Of a DNA stretch of 64,000 nt, positions 34,109-41,001 are shown in pieces (position 1 is the stretch's first letter; the number at the start of each line of letters is the position of its first letter). The translations under genes and the position numbers were made by a program. The notes beneath the pieces were generated by a model. The model worked only from the letters and a program-made list of their open reading frames with translations. It ran no database searches and was not told the DNA's origin. This DNA comes from Chthoniobacterales bacterium (GTDB lineage: Bacteria; Verrucomicrobiota; Verrucomicrobiia; Chthoniobacterales; UBA10450), in NCBI GenBank assembly GCA_013821455.1, contig JACDGS010000018.1, forward strand, positions 1 to 64,000, written 5' to 3'.

Positions 34109-35512
34109 CTACTGCCCGTTCGCGCTTTCGACCGGCAAGCCGGCTTCTTTCCAGGCGTGCCAGCTCCCCGGAACGTTCATGACCTGCGCAAAGCCGGCTC
34201 GTTTCAAAATACTTGTCGCGATGCTGGCGCGATAGCCGCTCGCGCAATACACCGCCGTGGGCTTTTCCGGGTCGAGTTCGCTGCGGCGTTTTTCGAGCTG
34301 CGGCACGACGATGTGGCGCGCTCCCGGGACATGCCCGCCTTTCCACTCGCGATCCGTCCGCACATCGAGCACCTGCAGTTGCCCGTTGGCGGCGCTCAGC
34401 TCATGCACCGAAATTTGCGCCACCTGCGTGAAGGGATGTCCGGCCGCGCCCCACGCTTTGATTCCGCCAACGAGATAGCCGGCGAATTTTGTAAAGCCCG
34501 TGCGCAGAAACAGCCTAACGACTTCATCGAGCCGGCTATCCTCTTCCAGCACGAGCAGGAGCGGCCGCTCCGGATCGAGCAGCGACCCGGCCCAAATCGA
34601 AAGTGTCGGCGTGGCTCCGAGATTGAGCGCACCCGCGATGTGCGCGCCGCCAAAGGCGAACATCGACCGAGTGTCGATGAGGAGATTCGCCTCGTTTTTC
34701 ATCGCCTCCTCGAATTCCGGGACCGGCAGCGCGCGCACTTGCGGCAGGCCACCCAGAATCTCCGGTCCTTCCGCGTTCACCTTTTTCATCCGCGGATAAT
34801 ATTTCGGGATCGGTGGCGCGGTTTTGATGCAGTGCTGAGTGAAAGCCTCGACCTCTTTGATTTGCAGAAATGGATTGAAGGCGCGTTCGAATCCGATTGT
34901 GCTCGTTAGGCGATCGCCGATCTCCGCGCCGCAAGGCGAGCCGCTGCCATGCGCAGGATATACGATCACGCCGTCAGGCAGCCTGAGATAAATGTCGTGC
35001 AATGTCTTGAACTGCTGCGCCGCCAGGTTCGCGGTTTCGTTTTCGCCTAACAAATCCGGCCGGCCGGCCGAGCCGACGAAAAGCGAATCGCCGCTCAAAA
35101 CTCCCCACGGTGTTTCGGAATGATCTTCCTCGGCCAGTAAATAGGAAACATGTTCCGGAGTGTGACCCGGGGTGTGCCACGCCGTGATGACAAGCGAGCC
35201 AAATGTGAACTGATTGCCATCTGTCACCGACACTGTTTCAAATCCGTATTTCGCGCCTCCCTCGTGGCTCGCGAAGATTTTGGCCGTTCCGACTCGGGCC
35301 GCGAGTTCCCGCGCGCCGCTCACCAGGTCTGCGTGAATGTGCGTTTCAAATACATGCGTGATGGCGACGTTCTTCGCGCGCGCCAGTTCGAGATAAATCT
35401 CAACATCGGGACGGGGATCAAAAACCGCCGCGCTGCCTGCTTCGTCATCGCCGATGAGATAGGAAATCTCAGCGAGGCCGTCTGTGTAAATTGCTTCGAA
35501 AACCAAGGACAT
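34109..35512 (-). CDS. MBL-fold/rhodanese protein, persulfide dioxygenase-sulfurtransferase (CstB-like)
   Basis: The 467-residue protein has an N-terminal metallo-beta-lactamase domain of the ETHE1/Blh type with AITHVFETHIHADLVSGARELA (metal ligands), AWHTPGHTPEHVSYLL and GDSLFVGSAGRPDLLG, followed by two rhodanese domains. The first rhodanese (LLIDTRSMFAFGGAHIAGALNL) has no Cys in its loop; the second (VLDVRTDREWKGGHVPGARH ... AVYCASGYRAS) has the active Cys. The family oxidises glutathione- or low-molecular-weight persulfides to sulfite/thiosulfate. Residue order in THIHADL departs from THxHxDH as in the CstB/Blh branch. The stop overlaps the edge of the palindrome. Confidence 0.87.
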   Translation of the reverse strand: MSLVFEAIYTDGLAEISYLIGDDEAGSAAVFDPRPDVEIYLELARAKNVAITHVFETHIHADLVSGARELAARVGTAKIFASHEGGAKYGFETVSVTDGNQFTFGSLVITAWHTPGHTPEHVSYLLAEEDHSETPWGVLSGDSLFVGSAGRPDLLGENETANLAAQQFKTLHDIYLRLPDGVIVYPAHGSGSPCGAEIGDRLTSTIGFERAFNPFLQIKEVEAFTQHCIKTAPPIPKYYPRMKKVNAEGPEILGGLPQVRALPVPEFEEAMKNEANLLIDTRSMFAFGGAHIAGALNLGATPTLSIWAGSLLDPERPLLLVLEEDSRLDEVVRLFLRTGFTKFAGYLVGGIKAWGAAGHPFTQVAQISVHELSAANGQLQVLDVRTDREWKGGHVPGARHIVVPQLEKRRSELDPEKPTAVYCASGYRASIATSILKRAGFAQVMNVPGSWHAWKEAGLPVESANGQ

Positions 35513-35619
35513 GCCTGGAGCCTATCATGCCGCCGCGCGTTTCGACAAGCGGCCGTGAGTGCCGCAAGATGCAGTTCGTTAGGCGATTTGTCTTGGAGAA
35601 AGCTGTTGTCAGATCCGGT

Positions 35620-35769
35620 CCGGGTAGCGCATGCGTTCCGCGTGCTGGTCGCGCTGTTCCAGCGCGACGAACTTTTTCAACCGCGACGTCGTTAGGCGGA
35701 TTTCGCGCCCGAGAAAGTTTGCCACGGTGAAACACCGTTGCCAGCACGCGAGACGTGCGCGCTACCCGG
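35620..35769. repeat. Three-stem foldable element (family C)
   Basis: Two 29-bp arms, CCGGGTAGCGC... and ...GCGCTACCCGG, match in inverted orientation at about 23 positions. Between them are two further hairpins: GTCGCGCTG-ttc-CAGCGCGAC (perfect 9-bp stem) and ACGGTG-aaa-CACCGT. The 150-bp unit could therefore fold into a cruciform or cloverleaf, and resembles a miniature inverted-repeat element. An iterated word lies between the inner stems. Confidence 0.7.
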
Positions 35770-35829
35770 CACGCGTAACACAAGCTATCCGTTAGGCGGA
35801 GCGGAAACGGCTCCCGCGCACGTCTTTTT

Positions 35830-35880
35830 CCGGGGAGGACGGGCTGGTAGCCCGTCGTTGGAGGCAGTCTGCCTCCAACC
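35830..35880. repeat. Double-hairpin repeat family B, copy 2
   Basis: Lead-in CCGGGGAGG, stem 1 GACGGGCT-ggt-AGCCCGTC and stem 2 GTTGGAGGCA-gtc-TGCCTCCAAC. Stem 2 has a sequence wholly different from copy 1 but keeps full pairing. Confidence 0.88.
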
Positions 35881-35990
35881 GCGCGCAGGGGAAGCACTCG
35901 TGCCTAAAACGATGCGGGGCGGACTTCAGGCAAAGCGTCAGCCTAACGAGTGATGTTTGGAAGTTTGCGAGACCCGCAACCTGCGCACGG

Positions 35991-36037
35991 TTCGGCGGAG
36001 ACTCCGCCGAACGACGGGCTGACAGCCCGTCCTCCCC
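35991..36037. repeat. Double-hairpin repeat family B, copy 3 (inverted)
   Basis: In the opposite orientation to copy 2: stem 2 TTCGGCGGAG-a-CTCCGCCGAA, then stem 1 GACGGGCT-gac-AGCCCGTC and the tail CCTCCCCGG. Stem 2 is again different in sequence and fully paired. Confidence 0.88.
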
Positions 36038-36078
36038 GGAGGGAAATCAGCGCTGTCCGTGGCTGTGTTCCTGTTCGC

Positions 36079-36396
36079 TTAGGAATTCTTTGTCACCCAA
36101 ACGAGATATTCCTCGGAACCAGCGACCACCGGGAGAGCGATGATCTCCGGCATGTCGTAGGGATGCAGCTCGCGCAGTTTCTCCTCGAAGGCGGGGAACT
36201 TTTCGCCGCTGGTTTTGAAATAGACGAGCACTTCGTTCGCTGTTTCCATCTCGCCCTTCCACCAGTAAAACGAATCGACCGCGGAGGCGACGTTGGCGCA
36301 GGCGGCGAAATGTCCCGCGACCAGTTCCTCTGCGATCCGCTGCGCTTTGCCGCGATCGGGAAAGGTGCTGAGAACAAGGAGGACTTCGTTAGGCAT
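36079..36396 (-). CDS. cutA: Divalent-cation tolerance protein CutA
   Basis: The 105-residue trimeric protein of the CutA1 family shows VLLVLSTFPDRGKAQRIAEELVAGHFAACANVAS, FYWWKGEMETANEVLVYFKTS and LHPYDMPEIIALPVVAGSEEYLVWV, the canonical Cys, the PYDxPEI motif and the C-terminal Tyr. The family is associated with copper tolerance in E. coli, with a wider unknown role. The start codon itself is part of an iterated word: ATG CCT AAC GAA. Another word lies 3 bp beyond, so mnmA and cutA are separated by two tandem copies. It is probably cotranscribed with mnmA. Confidence 0.92.
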   Translation of the reverse strand: MPNEVLLVLSTFPDRGKAQRIAEELVAGHFAACANVASAVDSFYWWKGEMETANEVLVYFKTSGEKFPAFEEKLRELHPYDMPEIIALPVVAGSEEYLVWVTKNS

Positions 36397-36399
36397 TCG

Positions 36400-37500
36400 T
36401 TAGGCCGCCACGACGGCGGCGTGCCGATAAATCCAGCCGCCACCGACCACGAGATCGCCTTCGTAACAGACTGCGGCCTGGCCTGGAGTAACAGCCTTCT
36501 GCGGCTCGTGCAGCCTAACGAGCGCTCTATCATTCCCTGACGGAGTAAGGGTGGCAGCCGCGCCGGGATGGCTGTAACGGATTTTTACTGTTACTTCGAG
36601 CGGTTCGCTCGCAGGTGCACGGCCGCTCCAGTTCACACGCTCGATTTCAAATTCTTCGACGAGTAGGTCATCCGCGTCCCCGACTAAGACGCGGTTGGTA
36701 TTTGGGTCGATATCGATCACGTAGCGCGGGCGCGGCGAGCCTCCGGGAAGGCCTTTGCGCTGGCCAATCGTGAACATCTCGATTCCTTCGTGCGAAGCGA
36801 CGAAATTACCCTTGAGATCGTAAATGCCGCCGGGATGAAATTCGTGCTCGCCCAGATGAGAACGGAGGAATGCTTTGTAATCATTTCCCGGGACGAAGCA
36901 GATTTCCTGACTGTCCACCTTGTCCGCGACCTTCAGGCCTAACGAGTGGGCAATTTTGCGGATGCCCGGTTTTTCCATCGTGCCTAACGGTGTCAGCGCG
37001 TGGCGCAGTTGGTCCTGGCGCAAACTGAAAAGGAAGTACGATTGGTCCTTGCGGGCATCGACGCCTTTGCGCAACGACGCGCGCTCCGCGCCGTGCTCAA
37101 TGATGGCGTAGTGGCCGGTCGCAATGTAATCGCAGCCTAACGACTCCGCCTTTTCCCAAAGGCTACCGAACTTGAGCTTTTCGTTGCACATGACGCAGGG
37201 ATTCGGGGTGCGCCCGGCCTGGTATTCGCTCGAGAAATAATCGATTACGACGCGCTCGAATTGATCCGCTTCATCGACGACGTAGTGCGGAATGCCTAAC
37301 GAGTGCGCGACGCCGCGCGCGTCCGCGATCGCCTGCGGGCCGCAGCATTTGTCCTCGGCGCGCGAAAGGCAATCCTGCGGCCAGACTTTCATCGTCACGC
37401 CGACGACGTCGTAGCCCTGCTCGCGCAGCAGATAGCCGGCGACGCTGGAATCGACGCCGCCGCTCATGCCGAGCAGGACGCGCTGTGGGGTGGCGGACAT
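36400..37500 (-). CDS. mnmA: tRNA-specific 2-thiouridylase
   Basis: The 366-residue enzyme thiolates uridine 34 of tRNA for Lys, Glu and Gln. Motifs are complete: VLLGMSGGVDSSVAGYLL (PP-loop), TPNPCVMCNEKLKFGSLWEKA with the first catalytic Cys, YIATGHYAII, DQSYFLFSL, SQEICFVPGNDYKAFL with the second catalytic Cys, and the C-terminal GQAAVCYEGDLVVGGGWI. The length is normal. Six iterated words are in or at the gene. The start lies about 70 bp from a family A repeat. Confidence 0.96.
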   Translation of the reverse strand: MSATPQRVLLGMSGGVDSSVAGYLLREQGYDVVGVTMKVWPQDCLSRAEDKCCGPQAIADARGVAHSLGIPHYVVDEADQFERVVIDYFSSEYQAGRTPNPCVMCNEKLKFGSLWEKAESLGCDYIATGHYAIIEHGAERASLRKGVDARKDQSYFLFSLRQDQLRHALTPLGTMEKPGIRKIAHSLGLKVADKVDSQEICFVPGNDYKAFLRSHLGEHEFHPGGIYDLKGNFVASHEGIEMFTIGQRKGLPGGSPRPRYVIDIDPNTNRVLVGDADDLLVEEFEIERVNWSGRAPASEPLEVTVKIRYSHPGAAATLTPSGNDRALVRLHEPQKAVTPGQAAVCYEGDLVVGGGWIYRHAAVVAA

Positions 37501-37569
37501 AGGCCGGCAAATTCGGCGGGATCGATGGTGTGGTCAACGCGCCGGGCACTGCGAGCTGCGCGCTCGGTT

Positions 37570-37692
37570 TGTCATCCTGAGCCGCGAAGACGGCGAAGGA
37601 CCCCGCAATGCAATGCATGCTTTGAATTTTGCAGGATGCGTTTATTGCAGTTTGCGAGATCCCTCGCCGGGCTGCGCCCGATCGGGATGACA
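37570..37692. repeat. Hairpin repeat family A, copy 9
   Basis: Ends TTGTCATCCTGAGCCGCG and GCCCGATCGGGATGACA. The inner arms are less regular than in other copies (GAAGGACCCCGCAATGC against GCGAGATCCCTCGCC). It separates mnmA from the DNA glycosylase gene. Confidence 0.88.
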
Positions 37693-37706
37693 AACGGCGG
37701 GACCAT

Positions 37707-38282
37707 TCAGGACCGCCTGCGCACCGGCACGCTGACGAACGGACTGTCGCGCAAGGTGAAGCGCCAGGGAAAATCTTTGGCGCGGCTGATGCCGATGCGC
37801 GGGTCGGCGACGACTTCGGCTTTCTCGTTAGGCCGCTTCCAAAAAGAATGCGCAGGATTGGCGCAGAGGTCGATCTCGTGATGGCTTTTGCCGATCGCGA
37901 GAGCCTGGGTCAGCTTGCCTGGACCGGAGCAAAGACGCTTCAATTCCTCGACTCCGCGGCGCTGGCGCATCAGGGCCAGGCCGCGCCGCGGCTCGATCGC
38001 GCGAACGAGGATGAGCCCGTCGCGCGGGCCGTCTTTAACAAGGATGTTCAACATCCAGTGCACGCCGTAGTTGAAGTAGATGTAGCAGGCACCTGCTTTG
38101 TTGCGCTCGACGAAAGCGCGTGTGCTCGGGCGCATGAAGGTGTGGCAAGCTTCGTCACCTTCGACGAGATACGCTTCGGTTTCGACGACGCGGCCCGCGC
38201 ATTTTCCCCATATGAGATGCGTGCCAATAAGTTGCGCGGCGCAATGCAGCGGGTCGGTTTGGAAAAAGGTGGTCTCGAGCAT
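37707..38282 (-). CDS. mpg: DNA-3-methyladenine glycosylase (AAG/MPG family)
   Basis: The 191-residue base-excision-repair enzyme removes alkylated purines. Motifs: AAQLIGTHLIW, VVETEAYLVEGDEACHTFMRPSTR with the catalytic Glu, AGACYIYFNYGVHWMLNILVKDG (Tyr-intercalation region) and VLVRAIEPRRGLALM, SGPGKLTQALAI, with a terminal PRIGISRAKDFPWRF. Length and order match AAG. The start is ATG behind GAGACC-like sequence on its strand; an iterated word lies 18 bp upstream of it. Confidence 0.92.
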   Translation of the reverse strand: MLETTFFQTDPLHCAAQLIGTHLIWGKCAGRVVETEAYLVEGDEACHTFMRPSTRAFVERNKAGACYIYFNYGVHWMLNILVKDGPRDGLILVRAIEPRRGLALMRQRRGVEELKRLCSGPGKLTQALAIGKSHHEIDLCANPAHSFWKRPNEKAEVVADPRIGISRAKDFPWRFTLRDSPFVSVPVRRRS

Positions 38283-38318
38283 CGATCTGTTCGTCAGGGA
38301 TTGCCTAACGAATAAAAC

Positions 38319-39935
38319 TTAAGCGGCTGCCTTCTGCGAAGAGAGCCCAATCCGCCCGACCATTTGATGACGGAGGAAATATTCGATGAGGGCGTCGCGG
38401 GTTTGCACGGGTTGGATGATGCTGCGGGCTTCCGGTCGCCCGAGAATTTCGCGCAGCTTCATGAAGCGATGGCCGCCGCTGCTGGCGTCGAAGGTATTCA
38501 GCGCGATGCGGTAACGTTTCGATGGATCGAGCGGCCGGCCGTCGCGCAGGCACAGACTCGTTAGGCGAAGATCGCTCCCCTTCCCGGCCAGCGAAACGGC
38601 AAAACCAACGAGGCTGCGTCGTTCGTGGCTTTGCCAGACTTCCTCGAGCGCGGGCCTAAGCTCGTCACGGGTCAGCTCGGCGGTGACGAGATAATTTTCG
38701 TAAGGGAGGATGGTCCAGATATCCGACACGGTTTTTGGACCTTTCTTGAAAGCATGTTCTTCGAAGAGACCGTGGAAGACCCCGTCGATCGTTAGGCCAC
38801 GCTGCGCCAGTGCTTCCGTGACGGCGGCAGCGATTAGTTCTTCGATTTGGCTGGGTTCGCCTGGCGGAGCCTTCGCGCTCAGGTTTTCCGTCAGCCGTCC
38901 GATCGACTGCGCGAGCGCGGCGGTGGCGAGATCGAGCTGTGGTCGCGCGCGATTCATGATGACCGGATCAAGCGGAACGCGGCTGTCCATCAACTCGCAG
39001 CGTGCTTCCTGATGGAGCAATTTTTTGGAAGCGCGATCGAAAAGCAGATCGACTCGGCCGACGTGAATCCCGAAATGATCTGCCTGCGTGAAGATAACTC
39101 CATTCGTTAGGCGGCTGGGAATATCCTGGTGGGTGTGGCCCGCGATGAAGACAGCCAGCTCCGGAAATTCCGCGGTCAGCGCGATGGCTTGGTTGGCGAA
39201 ATCGTCGCCCCCGGTCCGCTCTTTTAATCCCATGTGTCCGGCGAGCACAATCGCGTCTGCGCCTAACGACTTCGCGTGCGCGATGGCGCGGCGCGCAGGT
39301 TCGACTGGATTTTGAAAGGCCATGCCCTCGGTAAACTTGGGCGGAAACCAATACGGCATTCCGGGAGTCGTTAGGCCAACGATCGCGATTTTGATCCCGG
39401 CAACTTGCCTAACGATAAACGGCTGAATTTTCGCGAAGGGATGTTGCGCATCGGCGTAATCGCCGGCCGGCTTTCCTTCCAACACGGTGTTCGCTGCAAG
39501 CACTGGCATGTCGGAGCGATCTAAGGCATGAAGGAACGGCTCAATGCCCCAGTCGAACTCGTGATTCCCCACGAGCCAAGCGTCGTATTGGAGAAGATTG
39601 AAAAGCTCCACCATTAACCGCCCCTGATCGCGCAAAGCGAATGCGGTCCCTTGATACACGTCGCCGATATCGAGCAGCAGGGAGTTGGGATTTTCTGCGC
39701 GCCACCGCCGAATTTGCGTGACGCAACGGGCGAATCCGCCGAGATCGAGGCGCCCCTGGTAGTCGGTGGTGGGGAGAATGTGCCCGTGCAGATCGGTCGT
39801 ATGCAGAATCGAAATCGTGACGACATCCGGCGAAAGATTCTCCGCCGCGCGCAACCACGTAGGAGTCGCGCCGACGAGCGCAGCTCCACCGAGGAGCCGG
39901 AGAAATTCGCGCCGGTTGGAAGAACGCGTCGTCAC
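38319..39935 (-). CDS. Tat-exported 5'-nucleotidase/metallophosphatase
   Basis: The 538-residue protein has a twin-arginine signal (SNRREFLRLLGGAALVGATPTW) and a metallophosphatase domain: ISILHTTDLHGHILPT, SLLLDIGDVYQGTAFALRD, YDAWLVGNHEFDWGIEPF, ADAIVLAGHMG and VFIAGHTHQDIPSRL, all five phosphoesterase blocks, followed by a 5'-nucleotidase C-terminal domain (WTILPYENYLVTAELTRDELRPALEE, YRIALNTFDASSGGHRFM). It would hydrolyse nucleotides or UDP-sugars in the periplasm. The ORF-track start adds 86 Arg/Pro-rich residues; I take the GTG just before the Tat signal. Ten iterated-word copies or variants lie inside. Confidence 0.88.
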   Translation of the reverse strand: MTTRSSNRREFLRLLGGAALVGATPTWLRAAENLSPDVVTISILHTTDLHGHILPTTDYQGRLDLGGFARCVTQIRRWRAENPNSLLLDIGDVYQGTAFALRDQGRLMVELFNLLQYDAWLVGNHEFDWGIEPFLHALDRSDMPVLAANTVLEGKPAGDYADAQHPFAKIQPFIVRQVAGIKIAIVGLTTPGMPYWFPPKFTEGMAFQNPVEPARRAIAHAKSLGADAIVLAGHMGLKERTGGDDFANQAIALTAEFPELAVFIAGHTHQDIPSRLTNGVIFTQADHFGIHVGRVDLLFDRASKKLLHQEARCELMDSRVPLDPVIMNRARPQLDLATAALAQSIGRLTENLSAKAPPGEPSQIEELIAAAVTEALAQRGLTIDGVFHGLFEEHAFKKGPKTVSDIWTILPYENYLVTAELTRDELRPALEEVWQSHERRSLVGFAVSLAGKGSDLRLTSLCLRDGRPLDPSKRYRIALNTFDASSGGHRFMKLREILGRPEARSIIQPVQTRDALIEYFLRHQMVGRIGLSSQKAAA

Positions 39936-39988
39936 AGGTCTTCCCGCATCTTTGACGGCTGGCCGCACGCCGACAATCTTTTTCGAGG

Positions 39989-40374
39989 ATGAAGCTCGAG
40001 GGGTTGGATCATGTCGCGCTCGTGGTGCGCGATGTCGATGCGTCGGTGCGCTGGTATGTCGAGGTGCTCGGACTGGAACAGCGTTATGCTGCGGAATGGG
40101 GCGGCGTTCCGGCCTTCGTTGGCCGCGGCACGAGCGGAGTCGCCTTGTTTCCACTCGAAGAGGAGGCGAGCTCGTTAACTGAAGAAGCGGCATCGCGCAC
40201 CCAGTACTTCGCTTGGCGCGTCGATCTCGAGAACTTCGCCGTGGCGCAACGTGAGCTGAAGAAGCGCAGTATCGATTCCAATTCGCAGACCACGGAGTCT
40301 CGCACTCGGTCTACTTCCGCGACCCTGATGGGCACCGGCTCGAAATTACGACTTACGAGCTGGGACAGACGTGA
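39989..40374 (+). pseudogene. VOC (glyoxalase-like) gene with a frameshift
   Basis: The protein starts as a normal VOC domain (MKLEGLDHVALVVRDVDASVRWYVEVLGLE ... HFAWRVDLENFAVAQRELKKR). The annotated frame then ends in nonsense (SQTTESRTRSTSAT), while the neighbouring frame carries the expected family ending: FQFADHGVSHSVYFRDPDGHRLEITTYELG, closed by TGA. A one-base deletion near the ATCGATTCC sequence would explain it. The lost half includes the second metal-ligand strand and the catalytic Glu position. It may be a recent mutation, or a sequencing/assembly error; both intact ends and a normal stop favour the latter or a very recent event. Confidence 0.75.
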
Positions 40375-40383
40375 AGCATAATT

Positions 40384-40401
40384 CGTTAGGCGCGCCTAAC
40401 G
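40384..40401. terminator. Perfect 18-bp palindrome of two facing iterated words at a convergent junction
   Basis: CGTTAGGCGCGCCTAACG is two eight-base words facing each other with CG between. It fills the space between the convergent VOC and Uma2 genes, the same placement as the palindrome at 34.1 kb. A terminator role is inferred by analogy with paired uptake sequences. Confidence 0.6.
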
Positions 40402-40409
40402 GAGCAGCG

Positions 40410-40988
40410 CTACTCCACCAGATGTGTCCGCTCGTAAATTGCGGTCATCCGAAGTTGACAATCGATTTCGGGTAGCGTGAGCACGTCCTCTTTTGTGCTC
40501 AGGAATTCTCTTTTCCAGGAATCCGCCGTACGGCGATAGACGGTTACCGCGATGTGAAATTGATCGACCAGCACATAAACGTGGAGCGAAGCCAACGCCT
40601 GATAATTGCGAAGCTTTTCGCCGTGATCAATCCGTTCGGTATCGGGCGATAAAACCTCGAAAACGACCCGCGGTGCCTCGATAAAATGGGAAGCACCCGG
40701 GCCGCCGGAACAATCCACGGTCACGTCGGGATAATAATAAAACTCGGCGGCATCTTTGCGGATTCGCACTTTCATATCCGAAGAGAAAGGCTCGCAGGGC
40801 CTGCCGCGAAGTTGCTGAAGAAGGTCGCCGAGAATGTTCGCCGCAATCCGATTGTGGTCTCTGGTGGCGCCAGCCATGGCGTAGATGACTCCAGCAAGAT
40901 ATTCATGCTTTCGGTCGGCCAACCGTTCGCCCGCCAAATAGGCCTCGGCAGTTTCGTAATAATATTGCGTCTCTGGCTCGCTCAACAT
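40410..40988 (-). CDS. Uma2-family (DUF820) PD-(D/E)XK nuclease-like protein
   Basis: The 192-residue protein shows the Uma2 features: YLAGERLADRKHEYLAGVIYAMAGATRDHNRIAANI, VRIRKDAAEFYYYPDVTVDC and VVFEVLSPDTERIDHGEKLRNYQALASLHVYVLVDQ, with Asp (PDV), Glu (FEV) and Lys (EKLRNY) in the PD-(D/E)XK order. The family is common in cyanobacteria, soil bacteria and Planctomycetes and its biological role is unknown. The start codon is not near a strong ribosome-binding site. It shares direction with secA, 13 bp after its start. Confidence 0.9.
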   Translation of the reverse strand: MLSEPETQYYYETAEAYLAGERLADRKHEYLAGVIYAMAGATRDHNRIAANILGDLLQQLRGRPCEPFSSDMKVRIRKDAAEFYYYPDVTVDCSGGPGASHFIEAPRVVFEVLSPDTERIDHGEKLRNYQALASLHVYVLVDQFHIAVTVYRRTADSWKREFLSTKEDVLTLPEIDCQLRMTAIYERTHLVE

Positions 40989-41001
40989 GGCGGACTATTC
41001 G

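Larger units (their letters stand above)
35513..36078. other. Repeat-rich intergenic region, no gene seen
   Basis: This 566-bp space between two minus-strand genes holds no credible coding sequence; its ORFs are translations of hairpin repeats. It contains one large three-stem element (family C), two family B double hairpins in opposite orientation, and four TCGTTAGGC/GCCTAACGA-type words. It is the densest structured non-coding stretch of the window. Confidence 0.75.

Noticed and set aside
35469-35897. Minus-strand ORF of 142 aa
   Set aside because: Most of its translation is made of hairpin repeats (GGRLPPTTGYQPVLPG is the family B element).
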